Source: Orientallactaga sibirica
Lineage: Eukaryota; Chordata; Mammalia; Rodentia; Dipodidae
Assembly: GCA_036365145.1 (NCBI GenBank)
Contig: JAEOAD010002670.1
Coordinates: 1 to 64,000 of the forward strand
Reading direction: 5' to 3'
Length of the DNA stretch: 64,000 nt
Below the pieces are notes generated by a model. That model ran no database searches. It worked only from the letters and a program-made list of their open reading frames with translations, and was not told where the DNA came from. Below, piece after piece: positions 23,673-34,800 of this stretch. Position numbers and translations under genes: made by a program. The stretch's first letter is position 1; each line of letters begins with the position of its first letter.

Positions 23673-24820
23673 ATACTCACTTTCTCTTTTACATTATATA
23701 TATCTTTTTCCTCCTCACCTTCCTAGGTGCAGACTTATAACTCCCAGTGCCAGCAAGGGGTTAACTTCCACAATGAGCTGTTGATCTGAAACACCTACAA
23801 GGTTTCCCAAAAAAGACAGACTTCTGTCAGAGTACTTGGTGACCCACCAAAGGTTAATGGTAAGCCCCTACTGTTGAAGACAGCATACGTGTGTGAGACC
23901 AAACACAGAGAGACCTGGCCAGAATCTGGAAGAAGGTCAGTACCCAGACAGTTAGCTAGTCTAGTACCAGAGGGTGCTACACGAGCAACTGGGGAAAAAT
24001 GTCTGACATTGGTCCAAACAACTTGCAGTCTAAGATACCCAGCAGGAAACAATCTGAAGTAATGCTCATACAAGTGCAGTAGTGGCAAACAGCCATGGTG
24101 GGTAACCAACTGCTCTTGATTTGCCTAATAAATCCATTCAGTGGAATGGAACTCATTGCTGGAACTGGGAAATAAGTCAAAGCCATGTACAAAAAATGAG
24201 CACAGTCTCCAAGATCTAGAGGCCAACAAATGTGGGCTAGAAGAGAGCCAATGCATACAAAGTTCCCTCCAAAACATATATGGTTATCCCTTCTATCTAG
24301 TACTAACATCTCTCTCCGTTGGAGAATTTGCTTATCTCTTTTACAGGTGGACAACGAACCTGAAGGGAGGATCAGCTAACCACACCTCAGCAGCTGAAAC
24401 CATAGAACAACGCAAGGGAAGGGCAAGAATACAGCGCTCAAGGTGATCACAACACCAGAAAAAGGCTAAAGGAGATAAACACAGAGAACATCCAACTCCA
24501 ATCATAAGCCAGATATCCAGAGACACAGAGGCTCCCAAATCCTCATCAAGGAAGCAGAGCTAAAATGACCCAAATGTGGCTCAGGGAAACTCGCGGAAGA
24601 GGGGGCGGAAAGATTGTTAGAGTTACAAGTTGGGGCATTATGCACAGAGACTGGGGCCTATCCACCAGAACTCTTGAGCAAACTCACAATGCATGATACA
24701 CATTCCCCACTGATGAGGGCCCCTTTGAAAGTGGGAGGAAGGGGAGGAGGAAAATGGAACCAATTCTATGAATGTAAAATCAGAATTATATAAATAAAAT
24801 ATATATATTGATTAAAAAAA

Positions 24821-27800
24821 GAAATGGATGATCCCTCGGGGTAATGCAGGTGTTTACCCTTACCTATGGAATGGATCATCCCTCCGGGCAATGCAGGGGT
24901 TTACCCTTACCTATGGAATGGATCATCCCTCGGGGCAATGCAGGTGTCATCTTTATCTATGGAATGGATGATCCCTCTGTTCAATGCAGGTGTTTACAGT
25001 TACCAAAGGAATGGATGATCTCTCTGTGCAATGCAGGTGTTTGCCTTTACCTAAGGATGGATGATCCCTCTGTTCTATGCAGGTGTTTACGGGTATCTAA
25101 GGAATGGATGATCCCTTTGTTCAATGCAGTTGTTTACGGTAACCAAAGGAATGGATGATCCCTATGTGCAATGCAGGTGTTTACAATTACCTAAAGAATG
25201 AAAGATCCCTCTCTTCAACTCAGGTGTTTACCATTACAAAATGAATGGATGTTCTCTGTGTGCAATGTAGGTGTTTCCCTTTACATAAGGAATGGAGGAT
25301 CACTCTGGGCCAGGCAGGTGTTGACCTTTACCTAAGGAATGGATGATCCCTCTGTGCATTGCAGGTGTTTACTATTACCTAAGGAATGGTAGATACCTAT
25401 GTTCAATGCTGGTGTTTAACTTTACCAAAGGAATGGATGATCCTTCTGTGCAATGCAGGTGTTGACCTTTACATAAGGAATGGCTGATCCCTGTGTGCAA
25501 TGCAGGTGTTTACCATTACCTAAGGAATGGATCATAGGTCTGTGCAATGCAGGTGTTTACCTTTACCTAAATAACGGATGAACCCTCTGTGCAATGCAGG
25601 TCTTGATCTTTACCCAAGGAATAGATGATCCCTCTGTTCAATGCAGGTGTTTCACGTTATCTAAGAAATGGATGATCCCTCTGTGCAATGCAGGTGTTGA
25701 TCTTTACCTACGGAATAGATGAGCCCTCTTTTAAATGCAGGTGTGTACTGATATCTAAGGAATGGATGACCCATCTGTTCAATGGAGGTGTTTACAGTTA
25801 CCTAAGGAATAGATGATCCCCCTGTGCAGTGCAGGTTTTACCTTTACCTAAGGAATGGATGATCAATGCTCAATGCAGGTGTTTACCTTTACCTAAGCAT
25901 GGATGATCCCTCTGTTCGATGAAATTGTTTACAGTTACCTAAGGAATGGATAATCCCTCTGTGCAATGCAGATGTTTACCTTTACCTAAGGAATGGATGA
26001 TCCCTCTGTGCATTGCAGGTGTTTACTATTACCTATGGAATGGAAGATCCCTCTTTTCAAAGCAGGTGTTTACCTTTGCCTAAGGAATGGATGATTCCTG
26101 TGTTCAACACAGGTGTTTACGTTCACATGAAGAAGGATGATTCCTCTGTTCAACGCAGGTTTCTACTTTTAGTTAAGGAATAGATGATCCCTCTATGCAA
26201 TGCAGGTGTTTACTATTACCTAAGGAATGGAAGATCCCTCTGTTCAATGCAGGTGTTTACCGTTATCTAAGGAATGTATAATCCCTCTGTTCAATGTAGT
26301 TGTTTATAGTTATCTAAAGAATGGATGATCCCTCTCTGCAATACAGGTGTTTACCTTTACCTAAGGAATTGATGATACCTCTGTGCTATCCATGTGTTTA
26401 GCTTTACCTAAGGGATGGGATGATCCCCCTGTGCAATGGAGTTGTGGATTGTTACCTAAGGAATAGGTGACCCCACTGTTCAATCCAGGTGTTTACCGTA
26501 TCTAAGGAATGGATGATCCCTCTGTGCAATGCAGGTGTTAACCTTTACCTAAGGAATGATATGATCCCTCTGTGCAATGCAGGTGTTGATCTTTACCTAA
26601 GGAATAGATGATCGATCTGTTCAATGCAGGTGCTTACCATTATCTAAGGAATGGATGATCCCTCTTCAATGTAGCTGTTTACAGTTACCTAAGGAATGGA
26701 TGATCCCTCTGTGCAATGCAGGTTTTTTGCTTGACGTAAGGAATGGATGAACCCTCGGTTCATGGCGGGTGTTTATATTTGTCTTAGGAATGGATGATCC
26801 CTCTGTGCATTGGAGTTGTTTACTATTACCAAAGAAATGAAAGATACTTCTGTTCAATTCTGGTGTTTACCTTTACAAAAGGAATGCATGTTCTCTGTGT
26901 GCAATGCAGATGTTGAACTTTACTTAAGGAATCGATGATACCTCTGAGCAATGCAGGTGTTTACCATTACCTAAGCAATGGATGATCCCTCTGTGCAATG
27001 CAGGTGTTTACCTTTACCTAAGGAAAGGACGATACCTCTGTTCAACACCGGTGTTCACCTTTACCTATAGAAGGGTGATCCATCGGTTGAACACAGGGTT
27101 CTACCTTTACTTAAAGAATGGATGATCCCTCTGTGCAATGAATATGTTGACCTTTACCTAAGGAATATATAACCCCTCTGTTCAATGCAGTTGTTTACCT
27201 TTACCTAGAGAATGGATGACATTTCTGTTCAATGCAGGTGTTTACCATTATCTAAGGAATGTATGATCCCTCTGTTCAATGAAGTTGTTTACAGTTACAT
27301 AAGTAATGGATGATCCTTCAGTGCAATGCAGGTGTTTACCCTTAGCTAAGGAATGGATGAAACTCTGTCTATTGTAGATATTTACATTTACCTTAGGAAT
27401 GGATGATCCCTCTGTGCATTGCTGGTGTTTACTATTTCCTAAGTAATGGAAGATCCCTCTCTTCAATGCAGGTGGTTACCTTTATCTAAGGTATGGCTGA
27501 TCCGTCTGTTCAATGCAGGTGTTTACATTACCAAAGTAATGGATGTTCCCTGTGTCAAATGCAGGTGTTTAACTTTACATAAGCAATGGGTGATCCCTCT
27601 GGGACAGTCAGTTGTTGACTTTTACCTAAGGAATGGATTATCGCTGTGTGCATTGCAGGTGTTTACCTTTACCCATGGATTGGATGATCCCTGTGTGCAA
27701 TGCTGGTGTTTACTTTGACCTTAGGAATGGGATGATCCCTCTGGGAAATGCAGGTGTTAAACTTTACCAAATGAATAGATGATCCCTTTGTTTAACGCAG

Positions 27801-30800
27801 GTGTTTACCGTTATCTGAGGAATGGATTATCCCTCCGTTCAATGCTGGTGTTTTCATTTACCTAAGGAATGGATGATGCGTCAGTGCAATGAAGGTGATT
27901 ACATTTACCTAAGGAATGGATGATCCCTCTGTGGTATGCCTGTGTTTATCTTTACCTAAGGAATGGGATATTCCCTCTGTACAATGCAGGTGTGGATCTT
28001 TAGCTAAGGAATAAATTATCCTTCTGTTCAATACAGTTGTTTACTGTTTCATAAGGAATGGATGATCCCTCTTTGCAATTCAGGTGTTTACCCTTACCTA
28101 GGAAATGGATAATCCCTCTGTACGCTCCAGGTGTTTACCTTTACCTAAGTAATGGATGATTCATCTGTGCATTGCAGGTGTTTACTATTACCTAAGGAAT
28201 GGATGATCCCTCTGTTCAATGAAGGTGTTTAACTTTACCTAAGGAATCGATGAACGCTCTGTTCTATCCAGGTATTTACATTTACGAAAGGAATGGATGT
28301 TCTCTGTGTGCAATGCAGGAGTTAACATTTACGTAAGGAATGGATGATCCCTCTGAGCAGGCAGGTGTTCACTTTACCTAAGAAATGGATGATCCCTCTG
28401 TGCAATGCAGGTGTTGAACTTTACCAAAGGAATGGATAATCCCTCTGTGCATTGCACGTGTTTACCATTACCAATGGAATGTATTATCCTTCTGTGCATT
28501 GCAGGTGTTTATATTTGCCTTAGGAATGGATGATCCCTCTGTGCATTGCAGGTGTTTACTATTAACTAAGGAATGGATGATCCCTCTTTTCAATGCAGGT
28601 GTTTACCTTTACCGAAGGAATGGATCTTCCCTGTGTGCAATGCAGGTGTTACCTTCACAAAAGGAATGGATGATCCTTCTTGGCCAGGCAGGTGTTGACC
28701 TTTACCTAAGGAACGGATGAACTCTCTGTGCAATGCAGTTGTTTACCATTACCTAAGGAATGGATGATGCCTCTGTACATTTAAGGTGTTGACCTTTACG
28801 TAAGGAATGGATGATCCCTCTGTGCAATGCACGTGTTCACCACGTACCTATGGAATGGTTGATACGTCTGTGCAACTCAGGTGTTTACCCTTCCCTATGG
28901 AATGGATGATCCCTCTGTTCATTGCAGGAGTTTACATTTATGTAAGTAATGGGATGATCCCTCTGCGCATTTCAGGTGTTTATTATTATCTAAGGAATGG
29001 AAGATGCCTATGTTCCATGCTGGTGTTTACCTTTACCTAAGGAAATGATGATTCCTCTGTGCAATGGAGGTGTTCATCTTTACCTAATGATTGGAATATC
29101 CCTCTGAGCAATGCAGGTGTTGTCCTTTACTGAAGGAATGGATGACCGTCTGTGCAATGCAGATGTTGAACTATACTTAAGGAATCGATGATCCCTCTGT
29201 GAAATGCAGGTGTTGATCTTTACCAAAGGAATAGATGGTCCCTCTCTTCAATGCAGGTTTTTACCATTATCTAAGGAATGTATGATCCCTCTGTTCAATG
29301 CAGGTGATTCCCATTACCTGAGGAATGGATAATCCCTCTGTGCATCGCAGGTGTTTACTATTACCTATGGGATGAAAGATCCCTCTGTTCAATGCAGGTG
29401 TTTACCTTTACAAAAGGAATGGATGTTTTCTGTGTGCAACGGAGGTGTTTACCTTGACATAAGGAATGGATGATCCCTCTGTTCCTGGCAGGTGTTGACA
29501 TTTACCTAAGGAATGGATGATCCCTCTGTGCAATGCATGTATTGACAATTACCTAAGGAATGGATGATCCCTCTGTTTAATGCAGGTGTTTACCGTTATC
29601 TACGGAATGTATGATCCCTCTGTTTAATGCAGGTGTTTACCGTTATCTACGGAATGGATGATCCCTCTGTGCAATCCACCTGTTTACCATTAACTGAGGA
29701 ATGGATGATTCTTCTGTGCAATGCAGGTATTTACCTTTACCTAAGGAATTATATGATCCTTCTGTGCAATGCAGGTGTTGATCTTTGCCTAAGGAATAGA
29801 TGATGTCTCTGTTCAATGCTGGTGCTTACCCTTATCTAAGGAATGGATGATCCCTATGTTCAATGCAGGTGTTGACCATTACCTAAGGAATGGATGATCC
29901 GTCTGTTCAATGCAGTTGTTTAACATTATCTAAGGAATGGATGATCCCTCTGTTCAATGCAGGTGTTTACAGTTACCTAAGAACGGATGATCCCTCTGTG
30001 AAATGCAGGTTTTTCCGCTTTCCCTATGAATGGATGATGCCTCTGTGCATTGCAGGTGTTTATATTTGTCTTAGGAAAGGATGATCCCTCTGTGCCATGC
30101 ATGTGTTTACTATTACATCAGGAATGAAAGATCCCTCTGTTAAATGCAGGTGTTTACCTTTACAAAAGTAATGATGTTTTCTGTGTGTAATGTAGGTGTT
30201 TACCTTTACAAAAGGAATGGAAGTTCTCTGTATGCAATGTAGGTGTTTACCTTTACATAAGACATGGATGATCCTTCTGTGCAATTCAGGTGTTGACCAT
30301 TACCTAAGGAATGGATGATCCCTCTGCTCAATGCAGGTGTTTACCATTATCTAAAGAATGGTTGATCCCTCTGTGCAATCCAGGTATTTACCATTACCTA
30401 AGGAATGGATGATCCCTCTGTGCAATGCAGGTGTTTACCTTTAGCTAAGGAATGGATGATCCCTCTGTTCAATGCAGGTGTTTCCCATTATCTAAGGAAT
30501 GGATGATCACTTTGATCAGTGCACGTGTTTACTATTACGTAAGTAGTGCATGATTCCTCTGTGCAATGCAGGTGTTTAATGTTACCTAAGGAATGGATGA
30601 TCCCTCTGTTCAATGCAGGTGTCTAGCTTTACCCAAAGTATGATGATCCCTCTCTTCAAATTTGGTTTCTACCTTTACTTAAGGAATTGATGATACCCCA
30701 CTACAATGCAGGTGTATACCCTTACATAAGGAAGAGATGATCCCTCTGTGCATTGTATGTGCTTACATTTACGTTCGGAATTCATGATCCCTCTGTGCAA

Positions 30801-31115
30801 AACAGGTGTTTACTATTACCTAAGGAATGGATTTTCAATGTGTGCAATGCAGGGGTTTACCTTAACATAATGAATGGATGATCCCTCTTGGCCAGTCAGG
30901 TGTTGACCTTTACCTAAGGAATGGATGATCCATCTGTTCAATGCAGGTGTTGATCTTTACTAAAGGAATGGATGATACCTCTGTACAATGAATGTTTTGT
31001 CCTATACCTAAGGAATGGAAGATCCCTCTGTGCAATATATATGTTGACCTTTACCTAAGGAATGGATGATCGCTCTGTTCAATGCAGGTGTTGATCATTA
31101 CTTAAGAAATGGATG
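24821..31115 (+). repeat. 47-bp tandem satellite array, segment 3
   Basis: The array resumes directly after the L1 A-run and runs about 134 units to the chimeric retrocopy. The first units carry a local subtype with CTCGGGGCAATGC and CTCCGGGCAATGC (24830-24950), not seen to the left of the L1. ORFs on both strands (for example 26666-26857 minus and 28499-28720 plus) are satellite translations. No gene seen. Confidence 0.97.
31104..31115. repeat. 12-bp target-site duplication of U6atac-SINE chimera, left copy
   Basis: AAGAAATGGATG ends exactly where the U6atac 5' end begins, and is repeated at 31437-31448 right after the SINE A-rich tail. The A-rich start of the duplication is typical of the L1 endonuclease target. 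Because the target is a satellite, neighbouring units resemble it, but the exact AAGAAATGGATG with this tail junction favours a true duplication. Confidence 0.85.
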
Positions 31116-31197
31116 GTGTTGTATGAAAGGAGAGAAGGTTAGCACTCCCCTTGACAAGGATGGAAGAGGCCCTTGGGCCTTACAACACGCATATGGT
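31116..31197 (+). pseudogene. RNU6ATAC: U6atac snRNA 5' segment (about nt 1-82)
   Basis: The sequence begins GTGTTGTATGAAAGGAGAGA, the exact 5' end I recall for mammalian U6atac, and continues through the AAGGTTAGCACTCCCC segment (the U4atac/5' splice-site pairing region) to the stem around GCATATGGT. By memory of the human RNA there are about three mismatches in 82 nt. U6atac is the catalytic-centre snRNA of the minor (U12-type) spliceosome. The 3' part, with its terminal stem and oligo-U, is missing, and no snRNA-type promoter is visible in the satellite upstream, so it should be non-functional. It starts at nucleotide 1 of the RNA, as expected when reverse transcription runs to the template end. 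Confidence 0.85.
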
Positions 31198-31199
31198 AC

Positions 31200-31436
31200 G
31201 GGGCCTGGAGAGATGGCTTAGTGGTTAAGAACTTGCCTGTGAAGCCTAAGGACACTGGTTCAAGGATCGATTCCCCACGACCTATGTAAGCCAGCTGTAC
31301 AAGGTGGCACATGCAGCTGGAGTTCATTTGCAGTGGCTGGAGGCCCTGGCACTCCCATTCTCTCTCTAACTGTCTGCTTCTTTCTCTCTCTGTCTGTCAA
31401 TTTCAAATAAATAAATAAATAAACAATTTTAAAAAA
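31200..31436 (+). mobile_element. B2-headed tRNA-derived SINE (3' partner of chimera)
   Basis: Starts with a B2-like head (GGGGCCTGGAGAGATGGC). It has a pol III A box, TGGCTTAGTGG, at 31214-31224 and a B box-like GGTTCAAGGATC at 31257-31268. The body, containing TTTGCAGTGGCTGGAGGCCC, is followed by a CT-rich stretch and an (AAAT)n/A-rich tail that includes AATAAA. The same family occurs at 48369-48605 and, reversed, at 44119-44276. I associate this form with dipodoid rodents; that family assignment is from memory. Confidence 0.85.
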
Positions 31437-31899
31437 AGAAATGGATGATCCCTCTGTGCAATTCAGGTGTTGTCCTATAACTAAGGAATGGATGATCCCA
31501 CTGTATAATGCAGGTGTTGACCTTTACCTAATGATTGGATGATCCCTCTGTGCAAAGAATGTGTTGACCTTGACCTAAGGAATATATGACACCTTTGTTC
31601 AATGCAGGTGTTTACCTTTACCTAAGGAATTGATGATCCCTCTGTTCAATGCAGGCGTTTTCCTTTACCTAAGGAATTGATGATCCCTCTGTTCAATGCA
31701 GGTGTTTACCTTTACCTAAGGAATTGATGATCTCTCTGTTCAATGCAGGTGTTTTCCTTTACAAAAGGAATGGTTGTTCTCTGTGTGCAATGCAGGTGTT
31801 TACCTTAACATAAGGAATGGCTGATCCCTCGGGGCCAGGCAGGTGTTGACCTTTACCTAAGGAATGGATGATCCCTCTGTGCAATGCAGGTATTAACCA

Positions 31900-34800
31900 T
31901 TACCTAAGGAATGGATGAAACCTCTGTTCAATGCAGGTGTTTACTGTTATCTACTGAATGGATGATCCCTCTGTGCAATCCAGGTATTTGCCATTACCTA
32001 AGGAATGGATGATCCCTCTGTGCAAAACAGGTGTTTACCTTTACCTAAGGAATGATATGATCCCTCTGTGCAATGCAGGTGTTGATCTTTATCTAAGGAA
32101 TAGATGATCCCTCTGTTCAATGCAGGTGCTTACCCTTATCTAAGGAAAGGATTATTCCTCTGTTCAATGCAGCTTTTTACACTTACCTAGGGAATGGATA
32201 ATCTCTCTGTGCGATGCACGTTTTTATCTTGACCTAAGGAATCGATGATCCCTCTGTGCATTGCAGGTGTTTATATTTGTCTTAGGAATGGATGATCACT
32301 CTGTGCATTGCTGTGTTTTCTATTACGTAAGAAATGAAAGATCCCTCTGTTCAATGCTGGTGTTTACCTTTACAAAAGGAATGGATGTTCTCTGTGTGAA
32401 ATGCCGGTTTTTACCTTTACATAAGGAATGGATGATGCCTCTGTACAATGCAGGTGTTGACCTTTACCTAGTGATTTGATGATCCCTCTATGCAATGAAT
32501 ATGTTGACCTTTACCTAAGGAATATGATGCAGGTGTTTACCTTTACCTAAGGAATTGATTATCCCTCTGTTCAATGTAGGTGTTTTCCTTTACAAAAGGA
32601 ATGGATGTTCTCTGTGTGCAATGCAGGTGTTTACCTTTACATAAGGAATGGATGATCCCACTGGGCCAGGCAGGTGATGACCTTTACCTAAGGAATGGAT
32701 GATCCCTCTGTGCAATGCAGGTATTGACCATTTCCTAAGGAATGGATGATCCCTCTGTTCAATGCAGGTGTTTACCATTATATACTGAATGAATGATCCC
32801 TCTGTGCAATCCAGGTGTTTACTATTGCCTAAGGTATCGATGATCCCTCTGTGCAATGCAGGTGTTTATATTTGTCTTAGGAATGGATGATCACTCTGTG
32901 AATTGCAGGTGTTTACTATTACCTAAGGAATGAAAGATCCCTCTGTTCAATGCTGGTGTTTACATTTACAAAAGGAATGAATGTTCTCTGTGTGCAATGC
33001 CTTAGGAATAGATGATCCGTCTGTTCAATTCAGGTGCTTACCCTTATCTAAGGAATGGATGATCCCTCTGTTCAATGCAGCTGTTTACAGTTACCTAAGG
33101 AATGGATGATCCCTCTGTGCAATGCAGGTTTTTAGCTTGACCTAAAGAATGGATGATCCGTCTGTGCATTGCAGGTGTTTATATTTGTCTTAGCAATGGA
33201 TGATCACTCTGGGTATTGCAGGTGTTTACTATTACGTAAGGAGTTAAAGATCCTTCTGTTCAATGCTGGTGTTTACGTTTACAAAAGGAATTGATGTTCT
33301 CTGTCTGCAATGCTGGTTTTTACCTTTACATGTGGAATGGATGATCCCTCTGTGCAATGCAGGTCTTTAGCTTTCCCTAAGGAATGGATGATGCCTCTGT
33401 GCAGTGCAGGTATTTACTATTACCTCCGGAATGAAAGATCCCTCTGTTCAATGCAGGTGTTTACCTTTACAAAAGGAATGGATGTTTTCTGTGTGCAATG
33501 TTGGTGTTTACCTTTACATAAGACATGGATGATCCTTCTGTGCAATGCAGGTGTTTACCATTACCCAAGGAATGAATGATCCCTCTGTTCAATTGCAGGT
33601 GTTTATATTTATCTAAAGAATGGATGATACCCTCTGTGCTATCCAGGTGTTTACCATTACCTAAGGAATGGATGATCCTCTGTTAAATGCAGGTGTTTAC
33701 ATTTATCAAAGGAACAGATGATCCCTCTCTTCAATGCAGGTTTTTCCGTTATCTATGGAATGGATGATCTCTCTGATCACTGCAGGTTTTACCATTACAT
33801 AAGGAATGGTTGATCCCTCTGTGCAATGCAGGTGTTTAATGTTACCTAAGGAATGGATGATCCTCTGTTCAAAGCAGGTGTCTACCTTTACCTAAAGAAG
33901 TATGATCCTCTCTTCAAACCAGGTTTTTACATTTACTTAATGAATGGATAATCCCCTGGTGCAATGCAGGTGTTTACACTTACCTAAGGAATAGACATCC
34001 CCTCTGTGCAATGTAGGTGTTTACATTTACCTTTGGAACTGATTATACCTCTGTGTATTGCAGATGTTTACTATTACCTACGGAATGGATATTCCTGTGT
34101 GCAATGCAGGTGTTTACCTTTACATAAGGTATGGATGATCCCTATTTGCAAGTCAGGTGTTGACCTTTACCTAAGGAATGGATGATCCTCTCTATGCAAT
34201 GAATATATTGACCTTTACACTCAGGAATATATGACACCTCTGTTCAGTGCAGGTGTTTACCTTTGCCTAAGGAATGGATGATCCTCTGTGCAATGTAGTG
34301 TTTACCCATACCTAAGGAATGGATGATCCTCTGTGCAATGTAGTGTTTACCCATACCTAAGGAATGGATGATCCTCTTTGCATTGCAGGTGTTTCCTATT
34401 ACTTATGGAATGGAAGATCCCTCTGTTCAAAGCAGGTGTTTACCTTTACCAAAGTAATGGATATTCCCTGTTTTCAATGCAGGTGTTTAACCTCACATAA
34501 GGAATGGATGATCCTCTGGCCAGGCAGATGTTGACCTTTATCTCAGAATGGATGATCGCTCTGTGCATTGCAGGTGTTTACATTTACTTTAGGAATGGAT
34601 GATCCCTCCGTGAGTTGCAGGTGTTTACTATTACCTAAGAAATGGAAGATACCTCTGTTCAATGCAGGTGTTTTCCTTTACCAAAGGAACTGGTGTTTAG
34701 GGTGTGCAATGCAGGTGTGGGCATTTACACAAGGAAGGGATGATCCTCTTGGACAGGCACGTGTTAACATTTACCTAAGGAATGAATGAGGACATCTGTT

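Larger units (their letters stand above)
21735..24820 (+). mobile_element. 5'-truncated LINE-1 (L1)
   Basis: A plus-strand L1 insertion of about 3.1 kb. It begins inside ORF2 (after the reverse transcriptase core), runs through the ORF2 C-terminal segment to a TAA at 23329-23331, and then has a 1.5-kb 3' UTR with a G-rich polypurine tract and a CT-rich tract. It ends with AATAAA (24793-24798) and an A-run at 24814-24820. Satellite stops near unit position 37 on the left and resumes near position 2 on the right. I therefore see no clear target duplication; about 10 bp of satellite appear to be missing. The left edge is uncertain by a few bases. The element cannot be autonomous. Confidence 0.93.
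23332..24820 (+). other. L1 3' UTR and poly(A) end
   Basis: Non-coding tail of the L1. It holds a G-rich polypurine stretch (23391-23456), a CT-rich stretch (23612-23672), a long unique part, and a terminal AATAAA 15 bp before the A-run. A G-rich polypurine tract is a recurrent feature of mammalian L1 3' UTRs. The several ~100-codon ORFs here, on both strands, resemble nothing I recognise and are treated as chance. Confidence 0.85.
31116..31436 (+). mobile_element. Chimeric retrocopy: U6atac snRNA 5' part fused to B2-headed SINE
   Basis: A single retrotransposed unit with two joined parts. The left 82 bp (31116-31197) match the start of the minor-spliceosome U6atac snRNA; the right part (about 31200-31436) is a tRNA-derived SINE with a B2-like head and an A-rich tail. 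One 12-bp target duplication flanks the whole composite. This is the structure produced when L1 reverse transcriptase starts on a SINE RNA and switches template to a small nuclear RNA, as known for U6/L1 and U6/Alu chimeras. An alternative, a SINE that landed in an older U6atac pseudogene, would leave the U6atac 3' half beyond the SINE; none is present. Confidence 0.85.

Noticed and set aside
23977..24354. 125-codon minus-strand ORF in the L1 3' UTR
   Set aside because: It lies in non-coding L1 tail, overlaps other chance ORFs and shows no recognisable domain.
31139..31327. Minus-strand 62-codon ORF over the U6atac-SINE junction
   Set aside because: Antisense of two non-coding RNAs; chance frame.
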